64,000 nt of DNA from the IMG/VR virus record IMGVR_UViG_3300047546_001733, positions 1 to 64,000 of that record, one strand, 5' to 3'. The stretch is from a virus. This document shows, one piece after another, positions 51,675 through 61,507 of the stretch. The notes beneath the pieces were generated by a model, which had not been told where the DNA came from, made no database searches, and saw only the letters and a list, made by a program, of their open reading frames with translations. The position numbers were made by a program, and so were the translations under genes. The stretch's first letter is position 1. The number at the start of each line of letters is the position of its first letter.

Positions 51675-52250
51675 ATGATAACAACAGCTACTAACATGGA
51701 CTACTTTATTGATTCGGTTCGCCTGAGGCTTGGTGACTTTGATGGCACAGCGTACTCAGACGCATTAATACGCACCGCAATTATCAGCGCAGTAAAGTTT
51801 CTCCAAAAACAGTGGAGAAGTAAATATCAGGTTGTCGCATCCGGAACATACGTAGTTAATCATGATGCACCGCCCGGATTTACTTATGCCTCAACAGTGA
51901 ATGGATTTGCTTTTATTCCATCGGGGTTAAACGTCAACGATGTTTTCCGTAACCCTTATATTGAATTTACGCAACCCGAGCCACCGCTTATCGAGCAAAA
52001 TGATGAAGACGCAATTGTTCTTGCCACGGCGTACATTGTACATCTTGCAAAACTAACAAACTCGTCTTCGGCGTTTGTTTCGTGGAGCACAGAGGATATT
52101 CGTTTTACGAACACCACAGCGGCTAACACTATGAAATCAGTGCTGGACACATTCCAAAAAGAATTGGACACAATGTTTAAGACAAGAATTGCCATGCCTA
52201 TTGTAAGTCGCCAGCCACTAAATATTATTACGGGTACAAAAGTGTACTAA
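51675..52250 (+). CDS. Hypothetical virion or adaptor-like protein, 191 aa
   Basis: Helix-strand-helix layout like head-tail adaptors (DSVRLRLGDFDGTAYSDALI start), but far from the neck genes. No ribosome site: the promoter implies a leaderless or two-base leader mRNA. Confidence 0.6.
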   Translation: MITTATNMDYFIDSVRLRLGDFDGTAYSDALIRTAIISAVKFLQKQWRSKYQVVASGTYVVNHDAPPGFTYASTVNGFAFIPSGLNVNDVFRNPYIEFTQPEPPLIEQNDEDAIVLATAYIVHLAKLTNSSSAFVSWSTEDIRFTNTTAANTMKSVLDTFQKELDTMFKTRIAMPIVSRQPLNIITGTKVY

Positions 52251-52261
52251 AAGGAGAATGT

Positions 52262-53446
52262 ATGTCAAGGAAAGTACAAAAAATGTTGTATGTGGGGGAT
52301 TTTCCAGTTCCAACTGGGTTCGGGGTAGTTTCTAAAAATCTGGTTTCTCATTTTAAAAAGCATTATGATATGCACATTATTGGAATCAACTATTACGGAG
52401 ACTACGACCCAGAAATTGAAGGTCTAAAAGTATATCCCGCATCGGCTGGTAACGGTGATGTCTTTGGTGTAGACAAGTTTTTTCAAATTCTTCAGCAGGT
52501 TCGTCCAGATGTTTGTTTTATTCTAAACGACGTGTGGATTGGTATGGAGTATGGTGCTAAAATCAAAGAATTCAAAACCGATAATCCAGAAGCAAAAACA
52601 ATGTTTGTACTCTATACACCTATTGATGCAGAGAATATTAAACCAATGTTTGTTGAGGGCATTTCCCCGTATGATAAAGTTATAACATACACAAACTTTG
52701 GTAAAACTCAGTTAGAATTAGGTGGGTACAAAGGTAAAATTGATGTAGTTCCGCATGGTGTAGACACCAGTGTTTTTAAACCAATGGATAAAAAAGAAGT
52801 TCGCAAAGCGATGAACATTGGTGTTGACGATTATATCGTGCTTAATGTAAGTAGAAATCAGCCCCGAAAAAAACTAGACTTGTTCTTTTTTATTTTCTCT
52901 GAGTGGGTGAAACGGTATAATCTACCTCCTAATGTACGTTGTTATTATCACGGCGCACTTCGGGACGTAGGTATTGATATTATGCAGTGGGTTGAGTATC
53001 TTGGAATTCAAGATAGATTGGTAATTTCAAACCCAAATCTCACAGCAAATCGAGGTCTTTCTGAACAAAGCATGAACATGGTATACAACAGTGCCGATGT
53101 ATTTTTTACAACAACAGCGGCTGAGGGTTGGGGGTTACCAATTGCGGAGGCTATGTCTACTGGAGTTCCCGCAATTCTACCGAATCACTCTGCTCTTCCG
53201 GAGTGGACAGCGGGTAAAGCTCAGTTTGTCCCAGTGTACCCATTTCCTAGTTTAGCTGACAGGGGTCTTAATACTATTCATCACATTATTAACGTGGACG
53301 AAGCGGTTAAGTCACTTCAGTTTATGTACGCAAACGAGGAAGCAAGAAAAAATCTAGGTCGTGATTCCTACAAACACATGACTCGTGGAGAGTTTAATTG
53401 GAAAAATATAGCGGCTAGGTTTATGGAGATTTTCAAGAATGGTTGA
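52262..53446 (+). CDS. GT4-type glycosyltransferase, 394 aa
   Basis: GT-B fold: N-terminal DFPVPTGFGVVSKNL, central DVVPHGVDTSVFKP, NVSRNQPRKKLD donor-side segment, and EGWGLPIAEAMSTGVPAI with the E-x7-E motif. Transfers sugar to an unknown acceptor: phage DNA base, virion protein or host wall polymer. AAGGAG upstream. Confidence 0.85.
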   Translation: MSRKVQKMLYVGDFPVPTGFGVVSKNLVSHFKKHYDMHIIGINYYGDYDPEIEGLKVYPASAGNGDVFGVDKFFQILQQVRPDVCFILNDVWIGMEYGAKIKEFKTDNPEAKTMFVLYTPIDAENIKPMFVEGISPYDKVITYTNFGKTQLELGGYKGKIDVVPHGVDTSVFKPMDKKEVRKAMNIGVDDYIVLNVSRNQPRKKLDLFFFIFSEWVKRYNLPPNVRCYYHGALRDVGIDIMQWVEYLGIQDRLVISNPNLTANRGLSEQSMNMVYNSADVFFTTTAAEGWGLPIAEAMSTGVPAILPNHSALPEWTAGKAQFVPVYPFPSLADRGLNTIHHIINVDEAVKSLQFMYANEEARKNLGRDSYKHMTRGEFNWKNIAARFMEIFKNG

Positions 53447-53594
53447 TTACGAAGGTATAACTAAGAAGTATGCAAGACGGCTCTTGACAAAGTTGGAAGA
53501 ACTTGGTATACTTAATAGTGTTGTACGGAAATATATTCTGGATGAGTTAAATAACCTTGCCCGTGAATTATCCGCAAACAATAAATCTAATTAA
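53439..53594 (+). CDS. Hypothetical helical protein, 51 aa
   Basis: A short gene whose ATG overlaps the glycosyltransferase stop by 8 nt, with GGAG 10 nt upstream. Helical, basic first half (KKYARRLLTKLEELG). Not recognised. Confidence 0.6.
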   Translation: MVDYEGITKKYARRLLTKLEELGILNSVVRKYILDELNNLARELSANNKSN

Positions 53595-53619
53595 TTAATG
53601 TAGAGGAGTATGTAATCGT

Positions 53620-54450
53620 ATGGGATTTGGTAAAATGTTGAACAATGCTGTAAGTGGAGCATCTTCAGGTGGCTCAAGCAATCGTATGCCAAATGCGTTT
53701 TTGGATGTTCGTGAGGGTAAGCGAACTTTCCGATTTATCCCTGACCCAAGTAATCCGCAGGAACCCCTGCAAGGTGAGATTGTGCTCAGTCTCTGGATGC
53801 CAGTAAAGCGGGCAGAAGTCATGCAGGAACGGCGTGTATTCATTGATGACTCGATGCGTAAAATTATCCCTGATGGTTTGAAGGAAAAGATTAAGCGTCG
53901 TTTCTTCCTTAATGTTTACGACCGGACTCGGGTGGTCAAGTTGGATGATGGAACTATTGTGTACCCTAATTTGCAAAATGCGTACTTTCATAAAGATAGC
54001 GCAACCCAGCAAATGAAGCAACTTACTGGCGCACAACCAAAACCAAATAACACAGTAATGGTACTCGAGGGTAGTGTGAGTCTTCGGACGACTTCTTCCC
54101 GTGGTGGTTTGTTGAATGAGATTGACGACCTTAGTCGTACTATCTATAACGAGGATGGTACATCGCTTATTCCTATTACCAGTGTTGACATCGAGATGGT
54201 TACCCGTGGTACAGGATTGGCTACATCTCGTTCAGTACACCCCGGTATGAATCGAGAACCGTTTCCGGTAGACTCGGCTACTTTGCAGGTGTACGATTTG
54301 GCAAACTACACACGTCCCTACCCAGTAGATGCAATTAATGCACTACTCAGTGGTGTTGACTACAACGAAGTTATGAAGTCCTACAATATACCGATGATGC
54401 CTCAGTTAATTTCGGCGGGGACATCTGAATCTGACGATTCAATCTTTTGA
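53620..54450 (+). CDS. Probable ssDNA-binding protein, 276 aa
   Basis: Gp32-like layout: RTFRFIPDPSNP early strand, OB-like middle, and an acidic tip ending DDSIF, like the protein-interaction tail of SSB proteins. Position before primase, helicase and polymerase supports it. Coats single strands at the fork and in recombination. Confidence 0.65.
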   Translation: MGFGKMLNNAVSGASSGGSSNRMPNAFLDVREGKRTFRFIPDPSNPQEPLQGEIVLSLWMPVKRAEVMQERRVFIDDSMRKIIPDGLKEKIKRRFFLNVYDRTRVVKLDDGTIVYPNLQNAYFHKDSATQQMKQLTGAQPKPNNTVMVLEGSVSLRTTSSRGGLLNEIDDLSRTIYNEDGTSLIPITSVDIEMVTRGTGLATSRSVHPGMNREPFPVDSATLQVYDLANYTRPYPVDAINALLSGVDYNEVMKSYNIPMMPQLISAGTSESDDSIF

Positions 54451-54470
54451 TTAGTGTGTTACAATTTAGT

Positions 54471-54500
54471 GGGGTGCCGAAAGGCACCCCATCTATTTTA
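54471..54500 (+). terminator. Terminator with GAAA loop
   Basis: Perfect GGGGTGCC/GGCACCCC stem with GAAA loop, then ATCTATTTTA. Confidence 0.85.
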
Positions 54501-54516
54501 GTTAGAAGGAGTGTTT

Positions 54517-55398
54517 GTGAGTTATAAGACTACTTGTCCTAAATGTGGTGGTAATGATTTCTACGTTACCCCAAACAATGGTCTCTCATACTGCTTTCAC
54601 TGTGCATACTCAGAGAAAGATGGTAATAAGTCAAACGACGACCGCAAACTGGTTAATTCTATTGAGACTCTTCAAACATTTTACACAAGCATAACAGATT
54701 ACTATCATTCTTGTGTGACAAGTAAGGTTCGTGTGTACTTAAATAGTCGTGGTTACGATGATAACATGATTAGTCACTTTAAACTAGGCTATATTCCAAA
54801 TGAGGCAATTACACACATCAACCAAGACTTGCTTCGGGATAGTGGTTTGTACATTTATGACAGAGCAGTGCTTGGGGATAGAATAGCCTTTCCATACATT
54901 GTAGACGGTAAGGTAACCGATATCCGCGGGAGAACAATGGATAAAAACGACCCCACACGATACAAGTCGCCGTTAGGTTCAGCAACAAATCGTGGTGCAA
55001 TATACCCATATAACTTCTCGGACTCGACAGAAGAACACATTGTGACCGAGGGCGAGATTAAAGCGGGTATTGCAAGTCAATTTGGATTTAAATGTGTCGC
55101 ACTACCCGGTATTGCATCGTGGAGAATGATGACATCAACTTCTACCTTTAAGCAAACAATTGTGTTTGACTCTGCACGAGGTAAAGCGGGGCGTGAGCAT
55201 ACCTTACGAGCAATTGACAATATTTCTAAAAAATTGTATAATCCGTATGTAGCGATGCTCCCACTTGGGAAAGAAGATAAGATGGATATAGACACATTCA
55301 TTATGACAAAAGGCACAGCCGAGTTTCGCACAATTATTAATAATGCCCTTCCGTATAGTGAGTGGGCAAAAATACAGAGGAGAGTAAATGTATACTGA
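54517..55398 (+). CDS. DNA primase (zinc ribbon + TOPRIM), 293 aa
   Basis: Zinc ribbon CPKCGG...CFHC at the start (about residues 7-28), then the primase core with GRTMDKNDPTRYKSP and TOPRIM (EGEIKAGIASQFG, VFDSARGKAG). GTG at 54517 chosen: AAGGAG is six bases upstream. Confidence 0.85.
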   Translation: MSYKTTCPKCGGNDFYVTPNNGLSYCFHCAYSEKDGNKSNDDRKLVNSIETLQTFYTSITDYYHSCVTSKVRVYLNSRGYDDNMISHFKLGYIPNEAITHINQDLLRDSGLYIYDRAVLGDRIAFPYIVDGKVTDIRGRTMDKNDPTRYKSPLGSATNRGAIYPYNFSDSTEEHIVTEGEIKAGIASQFGFKCVALPGIASWRMMTSTSTFKQTIVFDSARGKAGREHTLRAIDNISKKLYNPYVAMLPLGKEDKMDIDTFIMTKGTAEFRTIINNALPYSEWAKIQRRVNVY

Positions 55399-56581
55399 CA
55401 CGATTGCAGAGTGGCGACTTCTTTCTAGTTTTATTGATAGCCCAGACTTTATTCACAGAGTCACTGAAGAAATTTTTACTGACGAGCGAAAAGACATTCT
55501 TAATGCTATGAAGCAAACGTACATTAAGTACGGTGAACTTACTTACGAGGGATTGCGGATTGCGTTAAACGGTGACATCCCACCACAGCTTACGAGTGGT
55601 GTGGTAGTTAATCAACAGGCAGTGGTAGATGAACTAGTGCTTATTGCTCGCCGTAGGCAGTTGAAGTCCGCTTCACTGGTACTTGATGAGCAGAGTAAGA
55701 AGTTTGCGCCTAGTGAAGTTGAAGTACAGCAAGCACTTACTTTCGAACCGCTCGCACCTACATCAGATACTACAATTATTCCGGGTGCCCAAAAGATGTT
55801 GGGAGACTTGTTTCAAAAGGTGCACGGTAAGTATCAGTTTGTTCACACCGGTATTAAATTTCTTGATACAATGATGGGCGGTGAATGGATGCCAAAAACA
55901 CTTACTGTTATTATGGCAAAACCGGGGACTGGTAAAACAGCCCTTGTTGGTCAGTCAATGTATGAAATGGCTAGTAAGCACGGGATTCAGTCGTTACTCA
56001 TTTCACTTGAAATGGCTAAAGAACAACTGGTACTACGCTGGGTTTCTTATATGTTAGAGATTGATTCTAGTAATCTACTAGTGGGTAGAATTACTCAGGA
56101 GCAGGGAAGAAAGGTAGAGGATGCTGTAGTTAGACTGCAACAACTTCCCTTGCGAGTCATTGATAACCCATCACTTCGTCTTGACCAGATTAAAAAGGAA
56201 ATCAAAGATTTTGCTTATTCGGGTGGTAAGGTTGTTTTTCTGGACTATCTACAAATAGTGAACCACGTAAACACGGGTATTCGCAACTACGACCTCGGTG
56301 AAGTTGCACAGGCACTAAAAGAAAGCGCAAAAGAAAACGATATTGCTGTTGTAGCATTGTCACAAATGAACAAAGGTGGCGATGGGTTGGACTCAATCCG
56401 TGACTCAGGAGAAATTGCCCAGATTGCAGATTCTGTTCTTGAACTTTGCCCGATTGATGAATTTGTTGACGACACAGGAATGCGTGGTATATCCATTAAG
56501 TTCCATAAAAATCGTAATGGGAGGCTTGGGACGGCATCGGTTGCCTTTAATGGTGCGTTTCAAAAGTTTATTAGTTCATGA
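55388..56581 (+). CDS. dnaB: DnaB-type replicative helicase, 397 aa
   Basis: N-terminal helical domain, then RecA-like motor: Walker A AKPGTGKT (residues 177-184), SLEMAKEQLVLRW (H1a), VVFLDYLQI (Walker B), ALSQMNKGGDG. 11-nt overlap with the primase gene; the two should form the primosome. Confidence 0.92.
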   Translation: MYTDTIAEWRLLSSFIDSPDFIHRVTEEIFTDERKDILNAMKQTYIKYGELTYEGLRIALNGDIPPQLTSGVVVNQQAVVDELVLIARRRQLKSASLVLDEQSKKFAPSEVEVQQALTFEPLAPTSDTTIIPGAQKMLGDLFQKVHGKYQFVHTGIKFLDTMMGGEWMPKTLTVIMAKPGTGKTALVGQSMYEMASKHGIQSLLISLEMAKEQLVLRWVSYMLEIDSSNLLVGRITQEQGRKVEDAVVRLQQLPLRVIDNPSLRLDQIKKEIKDFAYSGGKVVFLDYLQIVNHVNTGIRNYDLGEVAQALKESAKENDIAVVALSQMNKGGDGLDSIRDSGEIAQIADSVLELCPIDEFVDDTGMRGISIKFHKNRNGRLGTASVAFNGAFQKFISS

Positions 56582-57186
56582 AAAAAGTAGTTCACACTCC
56601 AGTCCCAATTACAAGCCCTGCGAAGTTTAAGCAGATTGACAACCGAAGAAAAGAAATAAACAGACTGAATCGTCAGCGGGCAAAAGCCATGGAAAAGCGA
56701 GTAGCCCGCTATTTGGATGGTACACAAACACCGCAATCGGGGGCTGGCTCTGCAAAAGGAGACATCCTCATTGACTTCACAAACCGCCCCGGAAAATACA
56801 TGATTGAGTGTAAATTAAGTTCAGTTCGTGTCAAGGGCGTGCCGATGATGCAGTTGTTAAAAAAATGGATTCCAAAAATGAACCGAGACGCAACGTCGAT
56901 GAGGGCACAATTCCCAATCTTGGTTTTTCATTTTCACGATGTGTCTGGTGATTGGGTTGTCGTTGAGACCAGTAATTTACATAAGATTGGAGTATTTCCA
57001 GCGGTTATAGACCCCACTGAACCGAAAGTCGCCCACTATGATACTGTCGCTAAATCAGCAAAGGTATATTTGACACAAGCAAAATATGCAGAAGACCGCC
57101 CTTACTACGCTTTACTTTCTGTTGATTCTGTGTTATACTATTTCATGACGTTAGAATACTTCAAAGACATTATGAAGGAGATTTAA
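56578..57186 (+). CDS. PD-(D/E)XK nuclease-like, 202 aa
   Basis: GAGSAKGDILID followed by YMIECKLSS gives the D...ExK triad of this nuclease fold (Asp and Glu-x-Lys). Could be a Holliday junction resolvase or a VRR-like nuclease; flanked by helicase and polymerase genes. No ribosome site seen; ATGA-coupled. Confidence 0.7.
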   Translation: MKKVVHTPVPITSPAKFKQIDNRRKEINRLNRQRAKAMEKRVARYLDGTQTPQSGAGSAKGDILIDFTNRPGKYMIECKLSSVRVKGVPMMQLLKKWIPKMNRDATSMRAQFPILVFHFHDVSGDWVVVETSNLHKIGVFPAVIDPTEPKVAHYDTVAKSAKVYLTQAKYAEDRPYYALLSVDSVLYYFMTLEYFKDIMKEI

Positions 57187-57187
57187 G

Positions 57188-57529
57188 GTGAGTAAGATTC
57201 CTGAGTCTGAAATGAGTTTATTGGTGTCTATGTTCGAGACCTGTATTGGATGTCCCGTGGTAGTTACTATATCAGATACTGAACGGGGTGACGTGGCGAA
57301 GTTTGAGGGAATCACACTTACTGCTGTCGTACCTCAGAAATCAACTGGTATGAAAAATGCACCTGACAAGAGAATTAAGGACGGTAAGGCATACACACCG
57401 CCAATGTTTGCACTTGTATTCGGAAACGACCGTCTAGTTTTCGTTAATGAAGACACGACCACCTGCGTTATCTACAACGGGGTGAGGCTTGTACTTGACA
57501 AAACTATAGTGAGTGTGGTAAAATTATAG
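57188..57529 (+). CDS. Hypothetical phage protein, 113 aa
   Basis: Not recognised; beta-rich with one helix. GTG start with AAGGAG 7 nt upstream. Between nuclease and polymerase genes. Confidence 0.65.
   Translation: MSKIPESEMSLLVSMFETCIGCPVVVTISDTERGDVAKFEGITLTAVVPQKSTGMKNAPDKRIKDGKAYTPPMFALVFGNDRLVFVNEDTTTCVIYNGVRLVLDKTIVSVVKL
57495..57524 (+). promoter_or_regulatory. Promoter abutting DNA polymerase ATG
   Basis: TTGACA, 18 nt, TGG-TAAAAT. The predicted +1 falls on the A of the polymerase ATG. Confidence 0.7.
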
Positions 57530-57530
57530 T

Positions 57531-59465
57531 ATGAACTATGAATTAATCACAACTACAGACCAATTACGCTTAGCGGTTTCAAGACTGCTATCATCCGAGA
57601 TTGTCTACGTAGACACAGAAACTACCAGTCTTGACCCACATCAGGCAAAGTTACTTACAATTCAGATTCACGCAGAACCTGCTACAATCATTGTAGATTG
57701 TACAAAGTCGATTGATTTAACACCGCTAGGCAGTATCTGGGAGTCTCCAAACATCACTAAAGTTTTTCACAATGCCTCGTATGACCTTAAAATTATCTAC
57801 AAATTTTTTGGCATATTAATACGAAACGTGTACGACACAATGGTTACCGAGCGCATGATTACTGCCGGCTATAGTAAGTTGCAGGGGCAGAGTTCTTTAC
57901 AAGCGGTTGCAGAGCGACGGCTTAAGATAAAACTAGACAAAAGTATACGAGCAACCTTTACAGTAGGGGAATTTGTTGAGTTGTCACACGAGCAACTGGA
58001 GTACGCAATTAAAGACGTACTTGTGCTACCTGAAATACGTAATCAGCAGTTGCAGGATATTGCAGAGCATTCTTTGAGTGCTGTGCACAATCTAGAAATG
58101 CAGTTATGTCCTGTTGTAGCACTTATTGAGTACACAGGTATGCCGTTTGAGGCTAACCACTTACTCGAACTTGAGCCTAAGTTTGTACGTATCATTAAAG
58201 AAGCAGAGCGTGTATTTCAGGATATGTTTATTCACGCCGGGGTTTGTACGCAGATTGTATTTAGTAAAGAAGGTTACAGCGCATTTAATCCTGCGTCTAC
58301 TCAACAAATGGTTGAGATGTTTAACGCCGTAGGTATTAATATACCCAGTCTGAACGCACGCATCGTAATGCAGTGGGACTTTAAAAACAGGAAGAAGGCA
58401 AAGAACTTTGACGTTGACTTCTCTGAATTAAGTGATGATGCAGATATTAGCGACGCAATTGAGAAGTTTGGTAGTTTTGAAAACAAGTACATTCAAGCCT
58501 ATTCGTTCTTAAGTGCGGTGCGGAAGATTTATAACACGTATGTTAAGTCGTTACCAACAATGGAAAATCCAGTAACAGGGCGGATTCATTGTTCATTTAA
58601 TCAGTACGGTACCGCAACTGGTCGATTTTCAAGTTCATCACCGAACTTACAGAATATCCCATCTGACCAGAAAATGAAAAACATTGGGGTTGATTCAAGT
58701 ATTCGCCACTCCTTTAAGGTAAAAGAAGGGCGTAAACTGATTATTGCTGACTACTCAACTATCGAACTTGTCATTATTGCAGACGCTAGCGGTGACCGTG
58801 GTCTTATTGATAACATGGATGATTTACATACCTATGTTGCTCGGGAAGTTCTTGGTGTTGCAGACATTACAAATAAGAATAAAAAAGAACACCCGTACAA
58901 GATATGGCGGGATGTAGCGAAGATGGTAAACTACTCGATTGCCTATAATGTAGGCGGTGATAGTCTTGGTAAGCAGATGAGTATTTCGCTTTCTCCTTTG
59001 GGAATTAAGATAGACGCACAAAAAGCAGAGAGGATAATTGAGGACTGGAAGGGAAGGTTCCCTCAAGCCGCATCTTGGCTTAGAAATAGCGCACGCTCAG
59101 TTATTCTATACGGTTTTGTCGCTGATAGTTTTGGTAGAAAACGGTTCTGGGATAGAGACGAGTTTCATAACAAGTGGAAGCGTGCTTCCGCTGAACGAGA
59201 GGCTATGAATTTTCCCATTCAAGCATTATCAGCGACGATGGTTAAAATGGCTCTTATTAACACGTTTAACCGACTCGACCCCAAAAGGGCACGCATCGTT
59301 TCCACAGTTCACGATGAAATAATTGTGGAGAGTAGTGAACTATATGCACCAATTGCCAGTGAGATTTTAAAGGAAGAGATGGAGAAATCCGCACAGGCTG
59401 TACTACCAAACCTAGGTAACACAGTCATTGTAGAACCATCTATCTCGGATAAATACGATAAATAA
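57531..59465 (+). CDS. Family A DNA polymerase, 644 aa
   Basis: 3'-5' exonuclease: VDTETTSLD (Asp28, Glu30), NASYDLKII, YAIKDVL. Polymerase: DYSTIELVIIADASGD (motif A), KMVNYSIAYNVGG (motif B, with Ser where most have Phe/Gly-Tyr context), VHDEIIVES (motif C). No 5'-3' exonuclease domain. No Shine-Dalgarno upstream; probable leaderless mRNA. Confidence 0.92.
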   Translation: MNYELITTTDQLRLAVSRLLSSEIVYVDTETTSLDPHQAKLLTIQIHAEPATIIVDCTKSIDLTPLGSIWESPNITKVFHNASYDLKIIYKFFGILIRNVYDTMVTERMITAGYSKLQGQSSLQAVAERRLKIKLDKSIRATFTVGEFVELSHEQLEYAIKDVLVLPEIRNQQLQDIAEHSLSAVHNLEMQLCPVVALIEYTGMPFEANHLLELEPKFVRIIKEAERVFQDMFIHAGVCTQIVFSKEGYSAFNPASTQQMVEMFNAVGINIPSLNARIVMQWDFKNRKKAKNFDVDFSELSDDADISDAIEKFGSFENKYIQAYSFLSAVRKIYNTYVKSLPTMENPVTGRIHCSFNQYGTATGRFSSSSPNLQNIPSDQKMKNIGVDSSIRHSFKVKEGRKLIIADYSTIELVIIADASGDRGLIDNMDDLHTYVAREVLGVADITNKNKKEHPYKIWRDVAKMVNYSIAYNVGGDSLGKQMSISLSPLGIKIDAQKAERIIEDWKGRFPQAASWLRNSARSVILYGFVADSFGRKRFWDRDEFHNKWKRASAEREAMNFPIQALSATMVKMALINTFNRLDPKRARIVSTVHDEIIVESSELYAPIASEILKEEMEKSAQAVLPNLGNTVIVEPSISDKYDK

Positions 59466-59475
59466 GAGGAGACAC

Positions 59476-60438
59476 ATGGCTAAGAACGTTACATTTGAGG
59501 GATTGATGATGGGTACATTTAGTAAGGAACACACGTATTTCCCGTCGAGTATGCCATCAGTAAACAGAGCACTCGGGAATATGCAGGGTATTCAAGGTGG
59601 AAGTATTGTGCAATTACTTGCTGAACCGGGTCACGGTAAGACTACACTCGCCTTAGACTTTATTGCACAGGCACAAAAATCAGGAGTGCGTTCGATTACT
59701 ATCAAAATGGGTAAAGTCGAGCAAGAGATTAATGCTGTTTTCGTAGACCTAGAACGCACATTCGACCCTGAATACGCCCAGCGTATAGGAGTAGACTTGA
59801 ATAAACTCGCCGTGTATAAACCAGACTTCGCAGAAAAAGCACTACCAACTCTGGAGCACTTGCTCGAGCAAGGTTTGCAACTGATTGTATTTGATAGTGT
59901 ACCAGCGATGATTACAAAGGATGAATTCGAAAAGGATGTTGACGAACCAGCCCGTATGGCAGGTAGCGCAAATATTCTTTCTCGTTGGCTTATCCGCTTG
60001 ATTGGTCTGGTAGATAATTCGGACGCACTGTTTATTTTTATTAATCAGTACCGTGCAAATCTTAGTCCAATGGCACGGAGCGAAAAGAAACCGTTTGGTC
60101 CTAGAGCACTTCGGTACTTCTGTAAAATTATTTTGGAACTGGTTAAAATTAAAACAGAAGAAGACCGCTCGACAATTCAGTTAACGGTGAGTAAAAATAA
60201 ACAAGCACCTGAAGGTATGAAAGTAGACTATCTTATGCTTAAAGGTAAGGGGTGCTCACAAGCACATGACATTTTCTACCTCGCTGTGGAAATGGGCATT
60301 GTAACAAAGAGCGGTTCTTGGTATGAGTACAAGGGACAAAAATCACAGGGAATTGACTCTGCAATAGGCGCATTCCCAATGGACGAAATAAAAGCCAAAG
60401 TAGAGCAGGAGTTAGAAAATGAACTTAGCCCACGATAA
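59476..60438 (+). CDS. recA: RecA-like recombinase, 320 aa
   Basis: Walker A AEPGHGKTT (residues 49-57), AVFVDLERTFD, LIVFDSVPAM Walker B and INQYRANL. Strand-exchange enzyme for recombination-dependent replication; lacks long C-terminal extensions of chromosomal RecA. Confidence 0.9.
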   Translation: MAKNVTFEGLMMGTFSKEHTYFPSSMPSVNRALGNMQGIQGGSIVQLLAEPGHGKTTLALDFIAQAQKSGVRSITIKMGKVEQEINAVFVDLERTFDPEYAQRIGVDLNKLAVYKPDFAEKALPTLEHLLEQGLQLIVFDSVPAMITKDEFEKDVDEPARMAGSANILSRWLIRLIGLVDNSDALFIFINQYRANLSPMARSEKKPFGPRALRYFCKIILELVKIKTEEDRSTIQLTVSKNKQAPEGMKVDYLMLKGKGCSQAHDIFYLAVEMGIVTKSGSWYEYKGQKSQGIDSAIGAFPMDEIKAKVEQELENELSPR

Positions 60439-60790
60439 TACCGAAGGACATCGTGCTGATGCGTGGATTGATAATGTACCAGATTATTATGACATGACAG
60501 AAGCATACAGAAACCTTGCTAATGCTAAAGCGGCAATAATTCGCGCCAAGCGTAATATTGAGCGTATTGAAGAGCAAATAGCAGTAGACGCAGACAGACC
60601 ACGTTCCAACGAAACTCGTCAACGTCGCTTACAGGCTACACAGAAACTCAAGGACGAACTAGCTGAATTTGAGAGTGAACTCGCCTACGCCGAGTCAGCA
60701 GTAAAAATTCTTGAGTACAAAAAATCAATGTTTGCTTCAGTATCGTACACAACTAAGTTGCGGTTTGAATCAATCGGGAGAGAAATATGA
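60419..60790 (+). CDS. Coiled-coil phage protein, 123 aa
   Basis: Long helical region (about residues 27-100) rich in Ala, Glu and Arg. Overlaps RecA by 20 nt and the Cas4-like gene by 4 nt, so probably a partner in the same recombination step; not recognised. Confidence 0.6.
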   Translation: MNLAHDNTEGHRADAWIDNVPDYYDMTEAYRNLANAKAAIIRAKRNIERIEEQIAVDADRPRSNETRQRRLQATQKLKDELAEFESELAYAESAVKILEYKKSMFASVSYTTKLRFESIGREI

Positions 60791-61506
60791 GTAAGAACGA
60801 GTTTAGTGCTTCCCGAATTACAACCTATAAAACCTGTCCCCGGCTATACAAGTATCAATATATCGAGCGTATCGAGGAGCCTAAACACGTTTTAACCATT
60901 ATGGGTAGCGCATTACACAAAGCAATTGAACTATACTACAAAAAGGGAATAAATGTTCAAGCGACGTTTAGTCGAGAATTTTATAATGGTGTGAGTTTTG
61001 CCGAAGGTAACTTGGGAGTTCGTGGTAAAGAGTCGCCTGTACAGGTATTTTTAATCGGTGAGGAAATTCTTAAAAATGTGGACTGGTCACTCAAGCCAAT
61101 AGAAATTGAGAAATCTTTTTCACTTCCGTTTCCCTCAAAAGAAAACCCCGTATGTATCATGCGGGGTATCATAGACATGGTAGTAGACGGTGGTATTATC
61201 ATAGACCATAAATCTACAAAGACAAAACCGACTAAGAAAAAACTATCTGAGAACTATCAGTTTGCTATTTATGCGTGGGCACACCGAGAAATTTATGGTG
61301 AATTACCTGTCAAAGTTTATTGGAATCATTTGCGAACTGGAGAATTAATTGAAGCAGATGTTCTTAAAAATTTAGACAAAACAATAAGCTTAATTGCCTC
61401 GGATATTTTGACAATTATTTCTGATACTGAATTTGAAAAAATTGAGCAAAACGGTTTTTGCAGAAATGTCTGTAATTTTTACGATAAGTGTTGGGGTGGA
61501 GGATAG
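60787..61506 (+). CDS. Cas4/RecB-type Fe-S nuclease, 239 aa
   Basis: SASRITTYKTCPRLYKYQY with first Cys, GSALHKAIE, MRGIIDMVVDGGIIIDHKST (Asp and D-x-K), QFAIYAWA, and C-terminal FCRNVCNFYDKCW: the four cysteines typical of a 4Fe-4S cluster. A 5'-end or single-strand exonuclease for recombination. Confidence 0.85.
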   Translation: MSKNEFSASRITTYKTCPRLYKYQYIERIEEPKHVLTIMGSALHKAIELYYKKGINVQATFSREFYNGVSFAEGNLGVRGKESPVQVFLIGEEILKNVDWSLKPIEIEKSFSLPFPSKENPVCIMRGIIDMVVDGGIIIDHKSTKTKPTKKKLSENYQFAIYAWAHREIYGELPVKVYWNHLRTGELIEADVLKNLDKTISLIASDILTIISDTEFEKIEQNGFCRNVCNFYDKCWGGG

Positions 61507-61507
61507 T

